From Mesorhizobium liriopis (GTDB lineage Bacteria; Pseudomonadota; Alphaproteobacteria; Rhizobiales; Rhizobiaceae), in NCBI RefSeq assembly GCF_024053505.1, contig NZ_JAMXQS010000008.1, positions 62,001 to 126,000 on the forward strand: a stretch of DNA of 64,000 nucleotides. The letters are read 5' to 3'. Under the pieces are notes generated by a model. The model was not told the origin of the DNA. It searched no databases and saw only the letters and a list, made by a program, of their open reading frames with translations. This document shows, piece after piece, positions 48,079 through 57,348 of the stretch. Position 1 is the stretch's first letter, and each line of letters starts with the position of its first letter. The translations under genes were made by a program, and so were the position numbers.

Positions 48079-48804
48079 TTACTGTGCGGGAGCCGCAGGG
48101 GCAGGCGTGGCACCCGAGGGGGCTGCACCCGTCGGTGCGCCGGTCGCCGGTTCGCCGGCCGGCGCGGTTGCGGGAGCCTCGGGAGCTGCGGCGCCTTCGC
48201 CGGCAGCAGGCGCCGAGCCGGCAGGGGCCGAAGTGTTCTCAGGTGCCGGCGCCGCATCGGCTGCCGGCAGAGGAGCCGGGTTGTCGGACAGCGTGCGCAG
48301 GTAGGCGATCAGGTTCGCGCGCTCGTCATCCTTCTTGAGGCCGGCGAAGCTCATCGCGGTGCCCTTCACATATGATTTAGGCCCGTGAAGAAAGCCGTTG
48401 AGGTGCTCGAAGTCCCACTTCTGCGAACCGCCTTGGCTGAATTCCTTCATGCCGGCCGAATAGGCGAAGCCCTCATGGCTTGCGACCGGACGATTGACCA
48501 CGTCCCACAGGTCGGGACCGACCTTGTTCGGGCCGCCCTTTTCACCGGAATGACAGGCCTGGCACTTCTTGAAGATGGTGGCGCCGGCTTCCGCATTGGC
48601 ATTGGCGAGAAGCTGGCCGATCGGCACGGCAGCGGCAGTCTCGGCCGTGGCGCCGCCCGTTTCCTCGGTCGCCTCGATGGCATAGCCGGGCTTTTCCGGA
48701 ACGGGAGCGGCAAACAGGGCATCGGACACGATCGCCACCGAGAATACCATGAAAGCGGCACCCAGTACCGCACCGAGGATCTTGTTGATCTCGAAGGAAT
48801 CCAT
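48079..48804 (-). CDS. Membrane-anchored class I cytochrome c (CycM type)
   Basis: The 241-residue protein has an uncleaved N-terminal membrane anchor ([18 protein letters not shown]) and a class I cytochrome c domain with the heme motif CQACH at 81-85 and the axial methionine M151 in KGTAMSFAG. The C-terminal 75 residues are an Ala/Pro-rich low-complexity tail that faces the periplasm. CycM-type proteins carry electrons to terminal oxidases. The start at 48804 has GAGGCAGGG just upstream. Confidence 0.9.
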   Translation of the reverse strand: MDSFEINKILGAVLGAAFMVFSVAIVSDALFAAPVPEKPGYAIEATEETGGATAETAAAVPIGQLLANANAEAGATIFKKCQACHSGEKGGPNKVGPDLWDVVNRPVASHEGFAYSAGMKEFSQGGSQKWDFEHLNGFLHGPKSYVKGTAMSFAGLKKDDERANLIAYLRTLSDNPAPLPAADAAPAPENTSAPAGSAPAAGEGAAAPEAPATAPAGEPATGAPTGAAPSGATPAPAAPAQ

Positions 48805-49006
48805 CCCTGCCTCTACCACTCAGGCCTGCTGGCCGCGCTCTCCTCAAGCGCGCGCTGGCGTGGGCCATCCTCCCGGAGCGCCCTTTGAAATTGCGGCGAA
48901 ACTAGGTCTTTTGCCCGACCCGCGCAACACCTATAAGGGCCCGCGCCCATGAGGCGTTTTGACACTTTTCGCCATCCTTCCGGCCCCTTCCTCGAGCATT
49001 CTGGCC

Positions 49007-49747
49007 ATGAGCACTCTGGTTCTGATCCCCGCCCGCATCGGCTCGACCCGCCTGCCGGGCAAGCCGCTGGCTCCCATCGGTGACGCGCCGATGATCGTCC
49101 ACGTCGCGCGCCGTGCCGCTGAAAGCCGTGCCGGCCGCGTGGTGGTGGCAACCGACGACGAGGGCGTGAAGAGGGCGGTGGAAGATCACGGCTTCGAGGC
49201 GGTGATGACCCGCGCCGATCACGAATCGGGCTCGGACCGCATCTGGGAAGCGCTGAACCTCGTCGATCCTGAGGCGCAAGCCGACCGCATCGTCAATGTT
49301 CAGGGTGACCTGCCGACGCTCGACCCCGCACTGATCTCGGATGCGCTGGCCCTTCTCGACGACCCGGAGGTTGCCATCGGCACGCTTGGGGTCGAGATCA
49401 CGCGCGAGGATGAGAAGACCAACCCGAATGTGGTGAAGATCGTCGGCTCGCCGCGTTCGGAGAAGCGTCTGCGCGCGCTCTATTTCACCCGCGCCACCGC
49501 GCCTTACGGCGATGGCCCGCTGTTTCACCATGTCGGCCTCTACGCTTATCGCCGCGACGCATTGGAGCGTTTCGTCGCGCTCAAGCCCTCGACGCTTGAG
49601 CGCCGCGAGAAGCTCGAACAGCTGCGCGCGCTGGAAGCGGGCATGCGCATCGATGCGGCCCTCGTCGGCGGCGTTCCCCTTGGCGTCGATACGCCCGAGG
49701 ACTTGGAGCGCGCCCGCGAGCTTCTGGCAGGCGATCACCATGGCTGA
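49007..49747 (+). CDS. kdsB: 3-deoxy-manno-octulosonate cytidylyltransferase KdsB
   Basis: KdsB activates Kdo to CMP-Kdo for lipopolysaccharide inner-core synthesis. The 246-residue product has the nucleotide-binding [14 protein letters not shown] motif, the [12 protein letters not shown] metal/substrate site and the [13 protein letters not shown] segment. Codon ATG 49007 is chosen over a longer in-frame extension. It overlaps pheA by 8 bp, so the two are coupled although their pathways differ. Confidence 0.95.
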   Translation: MSTLVLIPARIGSTRLPGKPLAPIGDAPMIVHVARRAAESRAGRVVVATDDEGVKRAVEDHGFEAVMTRADHESGSDRIWEALNLVDPEAQADRIVNVQGDLPTLDPALISDALALLDDPEVAIGTLGVEITREDEKTNPNVVKIVGSPRSEKRLRALYFTRATAPYGDGPLFHHVGLYAYRRDALERFVALKPSTLERREKLEQLRALEAGMRIDAALVGGVPLGVDTPEDLERARELLAGDHHG

Positions 49748-50606
49748 CACGCCTCGCATCGCCTATCAGGGCGAACCCGGTGCCAACTCCGATACCGCCT
49801 GCCGCAACGTGTTCGGCGAGAGCATGGAGCCGTTGCCCTGCGCGACCTTTGAGGACGCCTTCGCGGCACTCGCCTCGGGCGCGGCCGAACTCGCCATGAT
49901 CCCGATCGAGAACACGATCGCGGGCCGCGTGGCAGATATTCATCACCTTCTGCCCGAGTCCGGCTTCCACATCGTCGGCGAATATTTCCTGCCGATCCAT
50001 TTTCAGCTGATGGTGCTGCCGGGCACGAAGATCGAACGGATCAAGACCGTCCACAGTCACATCCATGCCCTCGGCCAGTGCCGCAAGGTGATCCGCGAAA
50101 ATGGCTGGACCAAGCAGGTGGCCGGCGATACGGCGGGTGCTGCGCGCCTCGTTCGGGACATGGGCGACCCGACGCAGGCAGCCCTTTCGCCGCGCCTTGC
50201 GGCCTCGCTCTATGGGCTCGATATCGTCGCCGAGAACGTCGAGGACACGGAAAACAACGTCACCCGCTTCGTGGTGCTGTCACGCGACAAGAACTGGGCG
50301 CCGCGCGCGCATTCCGGGCAGCGCATGATGACGACCTTCGTCTTCCGCGTGCACAATATTCCGGCCGCCCTTTACAAGGCCATGGGCGGTTTCGCGACCA
50401 ATGGCGTCAACATGGTGAAGCTCGAGTCCTACCAGCTCGGCGGCACTTTTTTCGCGACCCAGTTCTATGCCGACATCGAAGGCCATCCGGACGACCCGAA
50501 TGTGGCACAGGCACTGAAGGAGCTCGACTTCTTCTCGCGCGAGGTGCGCATTCTTGGCGTCTATCCCGCGCATGAGTGGCGCGACACGCAGGTGCTCGAC
50601 GGTTAA
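49740..50606 (+). CDS. pheA: Prephenate dehydratase PheA
   Basis: Prephenate dehydratase makes phenylpyruvate in phenylalanine synthesis. The 288-residue monofunctional enzyme has the periplasmic-binding-like domain with [10 protein letters not shown] and the catalytic NVTRFVVL, followed by an ACT domain ([18 protein letters not shown]). The usual ESRP motif of the ACT regulatory loop reads ESYQ, which may change feedback sensitivity. It ends with a TAA that overlaps the convergent eptA stop. Confidence 0.95.
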   Translation: MADTPRIAYQGEPGANSDTACRNVFGESMEPLPCATFEDAFAALASGAAELAMIPIENTIAGRVADIHHLLPESGFHIVGEYFLPIHFQLMVLPGTKIERIKTVHSHIHALGQCRKVIRENGWTKQVAGDTAGAARLVRDMGDPTQAALSPRLAASLYGLDIVAENVEDTENNVTRFVVLSRDKNWAPRAHSGQRMMTTFVFRVHNIPAALYKAMGGFATNGVNMVKLESYQLGGTFFATQFYADIEGHPDDPNVAQALKELDFFSREVRILGVYPAHEWRDTQVLDG

Positions 50607-52234
50607 GACCCCACCTGCGCCACTCTCGGCGCAGTCTTGCGGCATGGGGCGAAGAGGTCGAGCGCCGGCTTTCGGAGACTTGTCTCGACATCCATCAGGC
50701 TGAGCATGGATGGAAACAGGTTGTCCTGCGAGACGCTCTCGTCGGCATGGGCGCGCAGGCAGCTTGCGTCGATGCCGGCATCCTTCGTGAAACTGTCGCC
50801 CAGCCAGACCGCCATCGGCACATGGGTCTGCTCGGCGGGCGCCATGAAATAGGGTGTGCCGTGCATGTAAAGCCCGTCTTCGCCGAGCGACTCGCCGTGG
50901 TCCGACACGAAAACCATCGCCGGCTCGATCCGCCCATCGCGCGCCTTCAGCTTGCGGATCACCTCGCCGAGGATGTGGTCGGAATAGAGCAGGGAATTGT
51001 CATAGGCGTTGACGATCTCCGCTCGGCTGCAGTCGGTGAGATGGGCTGACAGGCACTCAGGCTCGAAGCGGCGAAACGCGGCGGGGTAGCGCTTGTGATA
51101 GGACGGCCCGTGGCTGCCCAGCATGTGCAGAACCAGAACCGTATCCTGCTTCACGCCATCCAGAAACGGATCGAGCCCGTCGAGCAAAGTCTGGTCGTAG
51201 CATTCGCCCCCCTCGCATTCGGCCGGATTCTTGTTGCCCATGCGATGATACTCGACCCGGTCGGCGACGCCCTTGGAGCCGGTATTGTTGTCCCACCAGA
51301 CCACGGGAATGCCCGCATGCTTGAGAACGTCGGTGAGGTTCTCGGTCGAGAGGCCCTTGTAGTCGGAATAGTCGGCGCGCCCATATTTCGAGAACATGCA
51401 GGGCACGGAAACGGCGGTGGAGGTGCCACAGCTGGTGGCATGGGGATAGTTGATCGCTTCCGTTTCGCGCAGTTCAGGCGTTGTGTCGCGCTCGTAGCCG
51501 TTCAGCCCGAAATTCTGTGCGCGTGCGGTTTCGCCCACCACGATCACGGCAAGGCGCGGCGGACGGGCCGCATTGGCTTCATGACGGGCATCGAGCCCGA
51601 TCGGCTCCAGCGTGGCGTGCGCATTGCGCCAGCTGACCACACCGAACTTCACCGCCGCCGTGATGGGCCCCCCGGGATTCGAGCTTTCCAGGAGATCGCC
51701 GTGTTCGCGGAAGGTCGAGGCAAGGCCGGCATAGTTGAGGAAGATCAGCCCGCAGGCGGCGAAGATCAGTGGAAACACCACCGCGCTGTTATGTGCGAGC
51801 TTGCGAAGAAAAGGCTCATGGCGAACCTCGACCCACAGAATGAACAGGCTCGGCAGCAGCCCGTAGAGCACCATGTGCATCACGAGCGCCGGGCTCATGA
51901 AGCTGCCGGCTTCCCCGGGCGTGGTGTTGAAGAGATCGCGCACCATGTCGCGCGTGATGACGATGCCGAAATCATCCACGAAATAGGAGGCCGCCGCCGA
52001 AACGATCACGAAAAGGACCAGCACGGGCTTGATCACATATTTCGCGGAGAAGCTCACGCAGAGAGCGATGATCAGAAGGGCGAAGGCAAGCGCGAAGCTG
52101 AAGCCTTCGATCGGCGAGTGGTCGAAATAGGTCAGCGCATGCGCCCAGAAGGTCCGGTTGAGGACCGCAAGAAGATAGGCGGCGGTAAGGACAGCCAGCG
52201 CGATGCTGGAAAGGCGGGGGCGGAAAAGACGCAT
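50603..52234 (-). CDS. eptA: Lipid A/LPS phosphoethanolamine transferase (EptA/MCR family)
   Basis: The 543-residue protein has five N-terminal membrane helices and a periplasmic sulfatase-fold domain. The metal/catalytic residues are E235 (GETAR), the probable phosphoacceptor T271 (SCGTSTAVSVPCMFS) and D445-H446 (SDHGESLGE). The conserved cysteines that form disulfides in EptA (for example around PCMF, ECEGGEC and ECLSAHLTDC) are present. The family transfers phosphoethanolamine to lipid A and lowers susceptibility to cationic peptides. An upstream GTG at 52276 is a possible alternative start. It is chromosomal, without mobile-element neighbours. Confidence 0.92.
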   Translation of the reverse strand: MRLFRPRLSSIALAVLTAAYLLAVLNRTFWAHALTYFDHSPIEGFSFALAFALLIIALCVSFSAKYVIKPVLVLFVIVSAAASYFVDDFGIVITRDMVRDLFNTTPGEAGSFMSPALVMHMVLYGLLPSLFILWVEVRHEPFLRKLAHNSAVVFPLIFAACGLIFLNYAGLASTFREHGDLLESSNPGGPITAAVKFGVVSWRNAHATLEPIGLDARHEANAARPPRLAVIVVGETARAQNFGLNGYERDTTPELRETEAINYPHATSCGTSTAVSVPCMFSKYGRADYSDYKGLSTENLTDVLKHAGIPVVWWDNNTGSKGVADRVEYHRMGNKNPAECEGGECYDQTLLDGLDPFLDGVKQDTVLVLHMLGSHGPSYHKRYPAAFRRFEPECLSAHLTDCSRAEIVNAYDNSLLYSDHILGEVIRKLKARDGRIEPAMVFVSDHGESLGEDGLYMHGTPYFMAPAEQTHVPMAVWLGDSFTKDAGIDASCLRAHADESVSQDNLFPSMLSLMDVETSLRKPALDLFAPCRKTAPRVAQVGS

Positions 52235-52316
52235 GGTGGAGGACTTCAGCGGATGAGCCGCGTGGATTGAAGCCACCTCGATTGCGTCGGAATTGAGCCG
52301 GCGTCTTTGCGTTCGC

Positions 52317-53225
52317 TCAGTTCTCCGCCCAAAAGCGGATCAGCTGCGAGGCGATCGCACTCTGCGGCGGGATGACGAGCCCGTCGGGATGGGCATTGTC
52401 GATCATCAGCCGCACCTCGTCGCGCGAGAACCAGCGGCAGGATTCGAGCTCCTCCAAATCTGCATCGACCTGGGTGTCGAGCGCTTCGCCGAAGCAGCCG
52501 ATCATGAGCGAATGGGGGAAGGGCCAGGGCTGGCTGGCGTGGTAGGCGACGCGGCCGAGCCGGATGCCTGACTCCTCGAAGGTCTCGCGCCGGACCGCAT
52601 CCTCGATCGTCTCGCCGGGCTCGATGAAGCCGGCCAGTGCCGAATACATGCCCGGCGCGAAGTGGGCGCCGCGCCCGAGCAGGCAGGCATCGGGTTGGAC
52701 GGTCAACATGATGACCACCGGATCGGTGCGCGGGAAATGCTCGGCAGCGCAGGATGGGCAGGCGCGCTTGACGCCGCCGCCGCGCATTTCACTCGGATGT
52801 CCGCAGCGCGCGCAGAACCGGTTGTTGGCATGCCAGTTGAGCAGGGCATTGGCTTGCGCCAGCGCACCCATCAGCGCTTCGTCGGGTGTGCCTTGCGCAT
52901 AAAGCCCGCGCAGGGGCACGGCTTCGAAACCTGACTGTGGCTCGCCTTCCGGGGCGAGTGCCAGAACCGGATGGGTCTCGTTCCAGCCAAGCAGGACGGT
53001 CAAGCCCGGGAGCCCGCCGATCTCCGAGGGGGCGAAGCTGGTTCGGCCTTCGCGCGTCCAGACCTGTCCATTGGCGACGAGCAGAACCCGCGCCGAAGGA
53101 TCGGCCAGAGCCCGCTCGATGTCGTCGTCACCGCGCTGCTCGGAGCGGCGATCGATGCGATTGCCGGCGAAGCCGTTGAAAGCGCTGGCCTCGCGCTCGG
53201 GCGCATTCCAAAGAGGGAAGGGCAT
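52317..53225 (-). CDS. nudC: NAD+ diphosphatase NudC
   Basis: NudC hydrolyses NADH and removes NAD caps from RNA. The 302-residue product has the family's zinc ribbon (CARCG and CPSC, four cysteines) and the Nudix box GFIEPGETIEDAVRRETFEESG, with the NudC-specific SQPWPFPHSLM tail. The ATG at 53225 is chosen; the ORF extends upstream into the HIT gene in a different frame. The HIT gene ends 5 bp upstream, so the two are likely an operon. Confidence 0.95.
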   Translation of the reverse strand: MPFPLWNAPEREASAFNGFAGNRIDRRSEQRGDDDIERALADPSARVLLVANGQVWTREGRTSFAPSEIGGLPGLTVLLGWNETHPVLALAPEGEPQSGFEAVPLRGLYAQGTPDEALMGALAQANALLNWHANNRFCARCGHPSEMRGGGVKRACPSCAAEHFPRTDPVVIMLTVQPDACLLGRGAHFAPGMYSALAGFIEPGETIEDAVRRETFEESGIRLGRVAYHASQPWPFPHSLMIGCFGEALDTQVDADLEELESCRWFSRDEVRLMIDNAHPDGLVIPPQSAIASQLIRFWAEN

Positions 53226-53230
53226 GGAGG

Positions 53231-53650
53231 CTAAAGTGCCGCGCGAACGCGTTCGGCGAGCCTGCGCATCGCATCCGGCTTGTAGGGCTCGCGCGGCCCG
53301 TAGCCCCAGACTGGGCCGGGCCATCCGGCATCGTTCTCCGAGCGCGCGACCACATGCACATGCAGCTGCCGCACGATGTTGCCGAGCGCGCCGGTGTTGA
53401 TCTTGGTGCAGCCGGACACGCGCTTGAGCGCCTGAGCCACCATATTGGTCTCGAATGTCAGCATCGTCTGGTCGAGTGGTGTCAGGTCGTGCACTTCCTC
53501 GATGCCCGGCCGCTGCGGCACGAGGATCAGCCAAGGCCAGCGCGCATCGTCCATCATTCGCAACTCGCACAGGCCGAGCCACATCACGGGCTCGCTGTCA
53601 CCTTCGAGCCTGCGGTCGAGCTCGAAACCGGCCTTGAGGCCAGGAAGCAT
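53231..53650 (-). CDS. HIT-family nucleotide-binding hydrolase
   Basis: The 139-residue protein has the histidine triad as QLHVHVVAR near residue 95 and N-terminal strand features of HIT hydrolases. It probably cleaves nucleoside phosphoramidates or dinucleotides, but the exact substrate is unknown. It is just upstream of nudC, so both may act in nucleotide sanitation. Confidence 0.9.
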   Translation of the reverse strand: MLPGLKAGFELDRRLEGDSEPVMWLGLCELRMMDDARWPWLILVPQRPGIEEVHDLTPLDQTMLTFETNMVAQALKRVSGCTKINTGALGNIVRQLHVHVVARSENDAGWPGPVWGYGPREPYKPDAMRRLAERVRAAL

Positions 53651-53741
53651 CGGCGTTCCCTCTTTATCTTATAGGCAAAAGGCTAGAGCGCGCCCTGACC
53701 TTGAGCAAGGGTGGGCAGGTGCTTTTCACTCAAATCCCGGC

Positions 53742-53770
53742 TTGCATTCCCTGTTCCGATTGCCGATATG
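53742..53770 (+). promoter_or_regulatory. Putative promoter of the SRP RNA gene
   Basis: A -35-like TTGCAT (53742-53747) and a -10-like GATATG (53765-53770) are separated by 17 bp. The expected transcription start about 7 nt downstream coincides with the 5' end of the SRP RNA at 53778. Confidence 0.55.
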
Positions 53771-53777
53771 TCTTTTC

Positions 53778-53874
53778 GGGAGGTTGGTGGTGGACGAGCC
53801 ACTCGCCAACCGGGTCAGGTCCGGAAGGAAGCAGCCCTAACGAGCCCCGGCACGGGTCATCGTGCCAGCCTCCC
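53778..53874 (+). ncRNA. ffs: Signal recognition particle 4.5S-type RNA
   Basis: The 97-nt segment has the conserved SRP RNA core GGTCAGGTCCGGAAGGAAGC followed by CAGCCCTAACGAG, with the closing stem GGGAGGTTGG (53778-53787) pairing with CCAGCCTCCC (53865-53874). It is immediately upstream of dnaX, the usual place in alphaproteobacteria. The RNA works with Ffh in membrane targeting of nascent proteins. Confidence 0.95.
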
Positions 53875-54032
53875 ACCTCTCATCCCGCTTGCGGCGCGGT
53901 TCGCGCGCCGGGCGGCTGAATGAAAATCTGAAGCGCCGTGGAATTGAACGCCTGTTGGTTGACGGGCGAACGATGCCCGGCGACAGTCGGCCCGACGATA
54001 TTCGGGTTGCGTCTGGAGAGTTCGAAAAGCGG

Positions 54033-55847
54033 ATGGCGGACACGCAAGGCAGCGAAGCGGGGCAGGCCGGCCGGACCGACAAGACCGGCTACCGCGTCCT
54101 CGCACGCAAATACCGCCCCGCCGACTTTTCCTCGCTGATCGGCCAGGAGCCGATGGTCCGCACCCTGACCAACGCGTTCAGCAGCGGCCGCATTGCGCAA
54201 GCCTGGATGCTGACCGGCGTGCGCGGCGTGGGCAAGACCACCACAGCGCGCATCCTTGCGCGTGCGCTCAATTACAAGACCGCGGAAATCAACGCGCCCT
54301 CGGTCGATCTGACTGTTCCCGGCGAGCACTGCCAGGCCATCATGGAAGGCCGCCATGTCGATGTGATCGAGATGGACGCGGCCTCGCATACGGGCGTGGA
54401 CAATATGCGCGACCTGCTCGAACAGGTGCGCTACGCGCCGGTTTCCGCGCGCTACAAGGTCTATATCATCGACGAAGTGCACATGCTTTCGGGCGGCGCC
54501 TTCAACGCGATGCTGAAGACGCTGGAGGAGCCGCCGCCGCATGTGAAATTCATCTTCGCGACGACCGAAATCCGCAAGGTGCCGATCACGGTCTTGTCGC
54601 GTTGCCAGCGCTTCGACCTGCGCCGCGTCGAGCCCAATGTGCTCGTGCCCCATCTGCAGGGCATCATGAGCAAGGAGGGCGTGGAGGCCGAAGGCGATGC
54701 CTTGGCGCTGGTCGCACGCGCGGCCGAAGGCTCGGTGCGCGACGCGTTGTCCATTCTCGATCAGGCCATTGCGCATAGCGGCGGCGCGGTCTCCGCCGAG
54801 GCCGTGCGCGACATGCTGGGTCTGGCCGACCGCGCGCGTGTGGTCGATCTCTTCGAGCATCTGATGAAGGGTGACGTCGCGCAGGCGCTGACCGAGTTTC
54901 GCGCGCAGTATGATGCCGGCGCCGATCCGTCCGCCGTGCTGACCGACCTCGCCGAGTTCACCCATCTCGTCTCCAAGCTGCGTTTTCTCGAAAACAGCAC
55001 GGATGCGACGCTGACGCCCGACGAGCGCGAGCGGGGCGGGGCATTCGCGAAATCGCTGTCCACCGCCGTGCTGTCGCGGGCCTGGCAGATGCTCCTGAAG
55101 GGCTTGAGCGAGGTTGCCGGTGCGCCGCGTCCGGCGAGTGCCGCGGAAATGGTGCTGATCCGCATCGCACATGCCGCGCATCTGCCGACCTTGGACGAAG
55201 CCTTGCGCTCGCTCGAAAACGGCGCGGCGTCGAACGGCGTCACCGCCCGCTCGCTGCCTGCGACGCCGCGCCCCACCAATGGCGACGGCGCACCGCCGCC
55301 GATGCAGAGCTATGCGCCGTCCACATCCGGGCCCGCCGCCACCATGCGCCGCGCGCCGGAACCCGTGGCGGAGGCGCCCGTCGAGACCGGTCCGCGCGTG
55401 GGGACCATTCAGGATGTGGTGAGCCTCGCCGAGTTGCATCGCGATCTCGCCTTCAAGGTTCTGCTCAAGCGCTGCGTGCGCCCGGTCAAGATCGAGCAGA
55501 ACAAGATGGAGGTGAGCTTCACGGAGGACGCGCCACCGACGCTTGCGACCGATCTGACCACGCGCCTGCGCAAATGGACCGGCCAGAACTGGTTCGTCTC
55601 GGTCTCGAAACGCGAGGGCGGCAAGACGCTCAGCGAGATCGAGACCGCGCGCCGCGAGGACGCTTTCACCGATGCGCGCTCCGATCCGACGGTTGCCGAG
55701 ATCCTCGCCCGCTTTCCCGGCGCCAAGATCACCGATGTCCGCATCGCGGTTTCGGACGACGAAGTCGCTGAGGCGGAAATGTCTACGGACGCGCCCGACA
55801 CGCCCGGCCTCGACCCTATCGAGGCCGATGACGACGACAACGATTAG
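54033..55847 (+). CDS. dnaX: DNA polymerase III gamma/tau subunit
   Basis: DnaX is the clamp-loader ATPase that organises the replisome. The 604-residue product has Walker A GVRGVGKTTTA, the Walker B region YIIDEVHML, sensor 1 ATTEIRKVPITVLSRCQRF, and a C-terminal Pro/Ala-rich linker plus tau-like domain. Only one Cys (GEHCQAIMEGRH) remains where other DnaX proteins carry four zinc-binding cysteines. ATG 54033 is chosen over an in-frame extension that overlaps the SRP RNA gene. No A-rich slippery sequence for programmed frameshifting was seen. Confidence 0.95.
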   Translation: MADTQGSEAGQAGRTDKTGYRVLARKYRPADFSSLIGQEPMVRTLTNAFSSGRIAQAWMLTGVRGVGKTTTARILARALNYKTAEINAPSVDLTVPGEHCQAIMEGRHVDVIEMDAASHTGVDNMRDLLEQVRYAPVSARYKVYIIDEVHMLSGGAFNAMLKTLEEPPPHVKFIFATTEIRKVPITVLSRCQRFDLRRVEPNVLVPHLQGIMSKEGVEAEGDALALVARAAEGSVRDALSILDQAIAHSGGAVSAEAVRDMLGLADRARVVDLFEHLMKGDVAQALTEFRAQYDAGADPSAVLTDLAEFTHLVSKLRFLENSTDATLTPDERERGGAFAKSLSTAVLSRAWQMLLKGLSEVAGAPRPASAAEMVLIRIAHAAHLPTLDEALRSLENGAASNGVTARSLPATPRPTNGDGAPPPMQSYAPSTSGPAATMRRAPEPVAEAPVETGPRVGTIQDVVSLAELHRDLAFKVLLKRCVRPVKIEQNKMEVSFTEDAPPTLATDLTTRLRKWTGQNWFVSVSKREGGKTLSEIETARREDAFTDARSDPTVAEILARFPGAKITDVRIAVSDDEVAEAEMSTDAPDTPGLDPIEADDDDND

Positions 55848-55859
55848 GAGATCGACGGG

Positions 55860-56183
55860 ATGAAGGATTTGCTCGGCCTGATGGGCAAGGCCAAGGAGAT
55901 GCAGGCGAAGTTCCAGTCCATGCAGGAAGAGATCGCCAATCTCGAAGCCACCGGCAATTCCGGCGGCGGGCTGGTTTCAGTCACGCTGTCGGGCAAGTTC
56001 GAGATGCGCTCGCTCAAGATCGACCCTTCGCTGGTGAAGCCTGACGAGGCGGAGATCCTGGAGGATCTGGTGCTGGCCGCGTTCAACGACGCACGGGCGA
56101 AGGTCGAGGCCGAGATGCAGGAAAAGACGCAGTCGCTGACGGCCGGGTTGCCGATCCCGCCGGGGATGAAGCTGCCTTTTTAG
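55860..56183 (+). CDS. ybaB: Nucleoid-associated protein YbaB/EbfC
   Basis: YbaB/EbfC proteins are small dimeric DNA-binding proteins. The 107-residue product starts [19 protein letters not shown], has the [20 protein letters not shown] strand block and the conserved C-terminal [12 protein letters not shown]. It is 12 bp after dnaX and belongs to the conserved dnaX-ybaB-recR cluster. Confidence 0.96.
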   Translation: MKDLLGLMGKAKEMQAKFQSMQEEIANLEATGNSGGGLVSVTLSGKFEMRSLKIDPSLVKPDEAEILEDLVLAAFNDARAKVEAEMQEKTQSLTAGLPIPPGMKLPF

Positions 56184-56211
56184 AGAGGCGGCTTTGGCCA
56201 ATCGGCTCGGT

Positions 56212-56592
56212 CTACCAACTAATCGGGTTGCCGAGCCAAAGATCTGCGATGATCGTGCCTGCCACGAAAAACACGCCGTTGACCACGATCAGGGCGATTG
56301 TCGCGAGCAGAGCCAGAAGAGCGGAGCCAATTGGGCGAGAGCGGAAGAAGTAGAAGATCAGGGCAAAGACGCCGAAGATTGCCACCAGCCAGATCAGGGA
56401 GCGCTTAACGGGATAGTTTCGCTCGCGTGCATCCCAGACGCACCACCTTGCGATCAATAAGCCGAAAGCGAGTGTGACTCCGATCCCGATCCAGAATTCC
56501 GCCGCCCCGCCTAGAGGAATGAACGGATCGGCGATGCCGACGAGGAGCGACACCAGAAAAGTCGCTGCGAGGATTAAAGTCTTTGGCTGCAA
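56212..56592 (-). CDS. Small hypothetical membrane protein
   Basis: The 126-residue protein has about four hydrophobic segments ([67 protein letters not shown]). No family is recognised. It lies on the opposite strand and interrupts the otherwise conserved ybaB-recR order, so it is likely an insertion into that cluster. It is probably real because of its length and membrane-protein pattern, but this is not certain. Confidence 0.6.
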   Translation of the reverse strand: MQPKTLILAATFLVSLLVGIADPFIPLGGAAEFWIGIGVTLAFGLLIARWCVWDARERNYPVKRSLIWLVAIFGVFALIFYFFRSRPIGSALLALLATIALIVVNGVFFVAGTIIADLWLGNPISW

Positions 56593-56701
56593 ACCCTATA
56601 TTCTCCTTATCAGTTCCGCTTTTCTGAAACACGCTCGCCATAGCTTCACAGCGGGCGCAAAAGCTTTTTGTCGCTGTCCCCATTTCGAGCTGTTTTCGTT
56701 T

Positions 56702-57307
56702 ATGTCCAAGCGCATCGCCGGCCCCGAGATCGAGAAACTGATCCAGCTACTCGCCCGCGTGCCGGGTCTGGGCCCGCGTTCGGCGCGCCGCGCAGCGCTT
56801 CATCTCATCAAGAAGAAAGACCAGCTGTTGGTCCCCCTCTCGCAGGCCATGACCAGCGCGGCAGAGAACGTCCGCGTCTGCTCGCGCTGCGGCAATGTCG
56901 ATACGACCGATCCTTGCACGGTCTGTTCCGACCCGCGCCGTGATCCGGCGACCGTGATCGTGGTCGAGGACGTGGCCGATCTCTGGGCGCTCGAGCGGGC
57001 CGGCGCGTTGAACGCGGGCTACCATGTGCTCGGCGGCACGCTTTCGCCGCTCGACGGAATCGGGCCTGACCAGCTTACCATCCGCCAGCTCGTGTCGCGC
57101 GTGGCGGAAGGCGAGATCAAGGAGGTGGTGCTCGCCGTGAACGCCACCGTCGAGGGCCAGACCACGGCGCATTACCTGACCGATCAGCTGAGCGGCATGG
57201 ATGTGCGTGTGACGAGGCTTGCCTACGGCGTGCCGGTCGGCGGCGAACTCGACTATCTGGACGAGGGTACATTGTCCGCCGCTCTCCGTGCCCGCACGGC
57301 ATTTTAG
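56702..57307 (+). CDS. recR: Recombination protein RecR
   Basis: RecR acts with RecO and RecF in RecA loading at gaps. The 201-residue product has the helix-hairpin-helix [19 protein letters not shown], the zinc finger [16 protein letters not shown], and the Toprim domain with [15 protein letters not shown] 56702 gives the usual length; the longer in-frame ORF upstream overlaps the opposite-strand membrane gene and is rejected. Confidence 0.96.
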   Translation: MSKRIAGPEIEKLIQLLARVPGLGPRSARRAALHLIKKKDQLLVPLSQAMTSAAENVRVCSRCGNVDTTDPCTVCSDPRRDPATVIVVEDVADLWALERAGALNAGYHVLGGTLSPLDGIGPDQLTIRQLVSRVAEGEIKEVVLAVNATVEGQTTAHYLTDQLSGMDVRVTRLAYGVPVGGELDYLDEGTLSAALRARTAF

Positions 57308-57348
57308 AGACTGTTTGAGGCAAGGCCGCGTGGGTTAGGGTGCCGCCC

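Noticed and set aside
48105-48300. Separate small gene in the Pro/Ala-rich end of the cytochrome c
   Set aside because: The segment is the low-complexity tail of the cytochrome; frames on the other strand are shadows.
53880-55439. A 519-codon minus-strand frame opposite dnaX
   Set aside because: It shows no domain and runs against the conserved ffs-dnaX order; it is a GC-driven shadow.
54033-55847. Programmed frameshift site in dnaX
   Set aside because: No run of A or similar slippery heptamer with a downstream hairpin was found; the reading frame is continuous.
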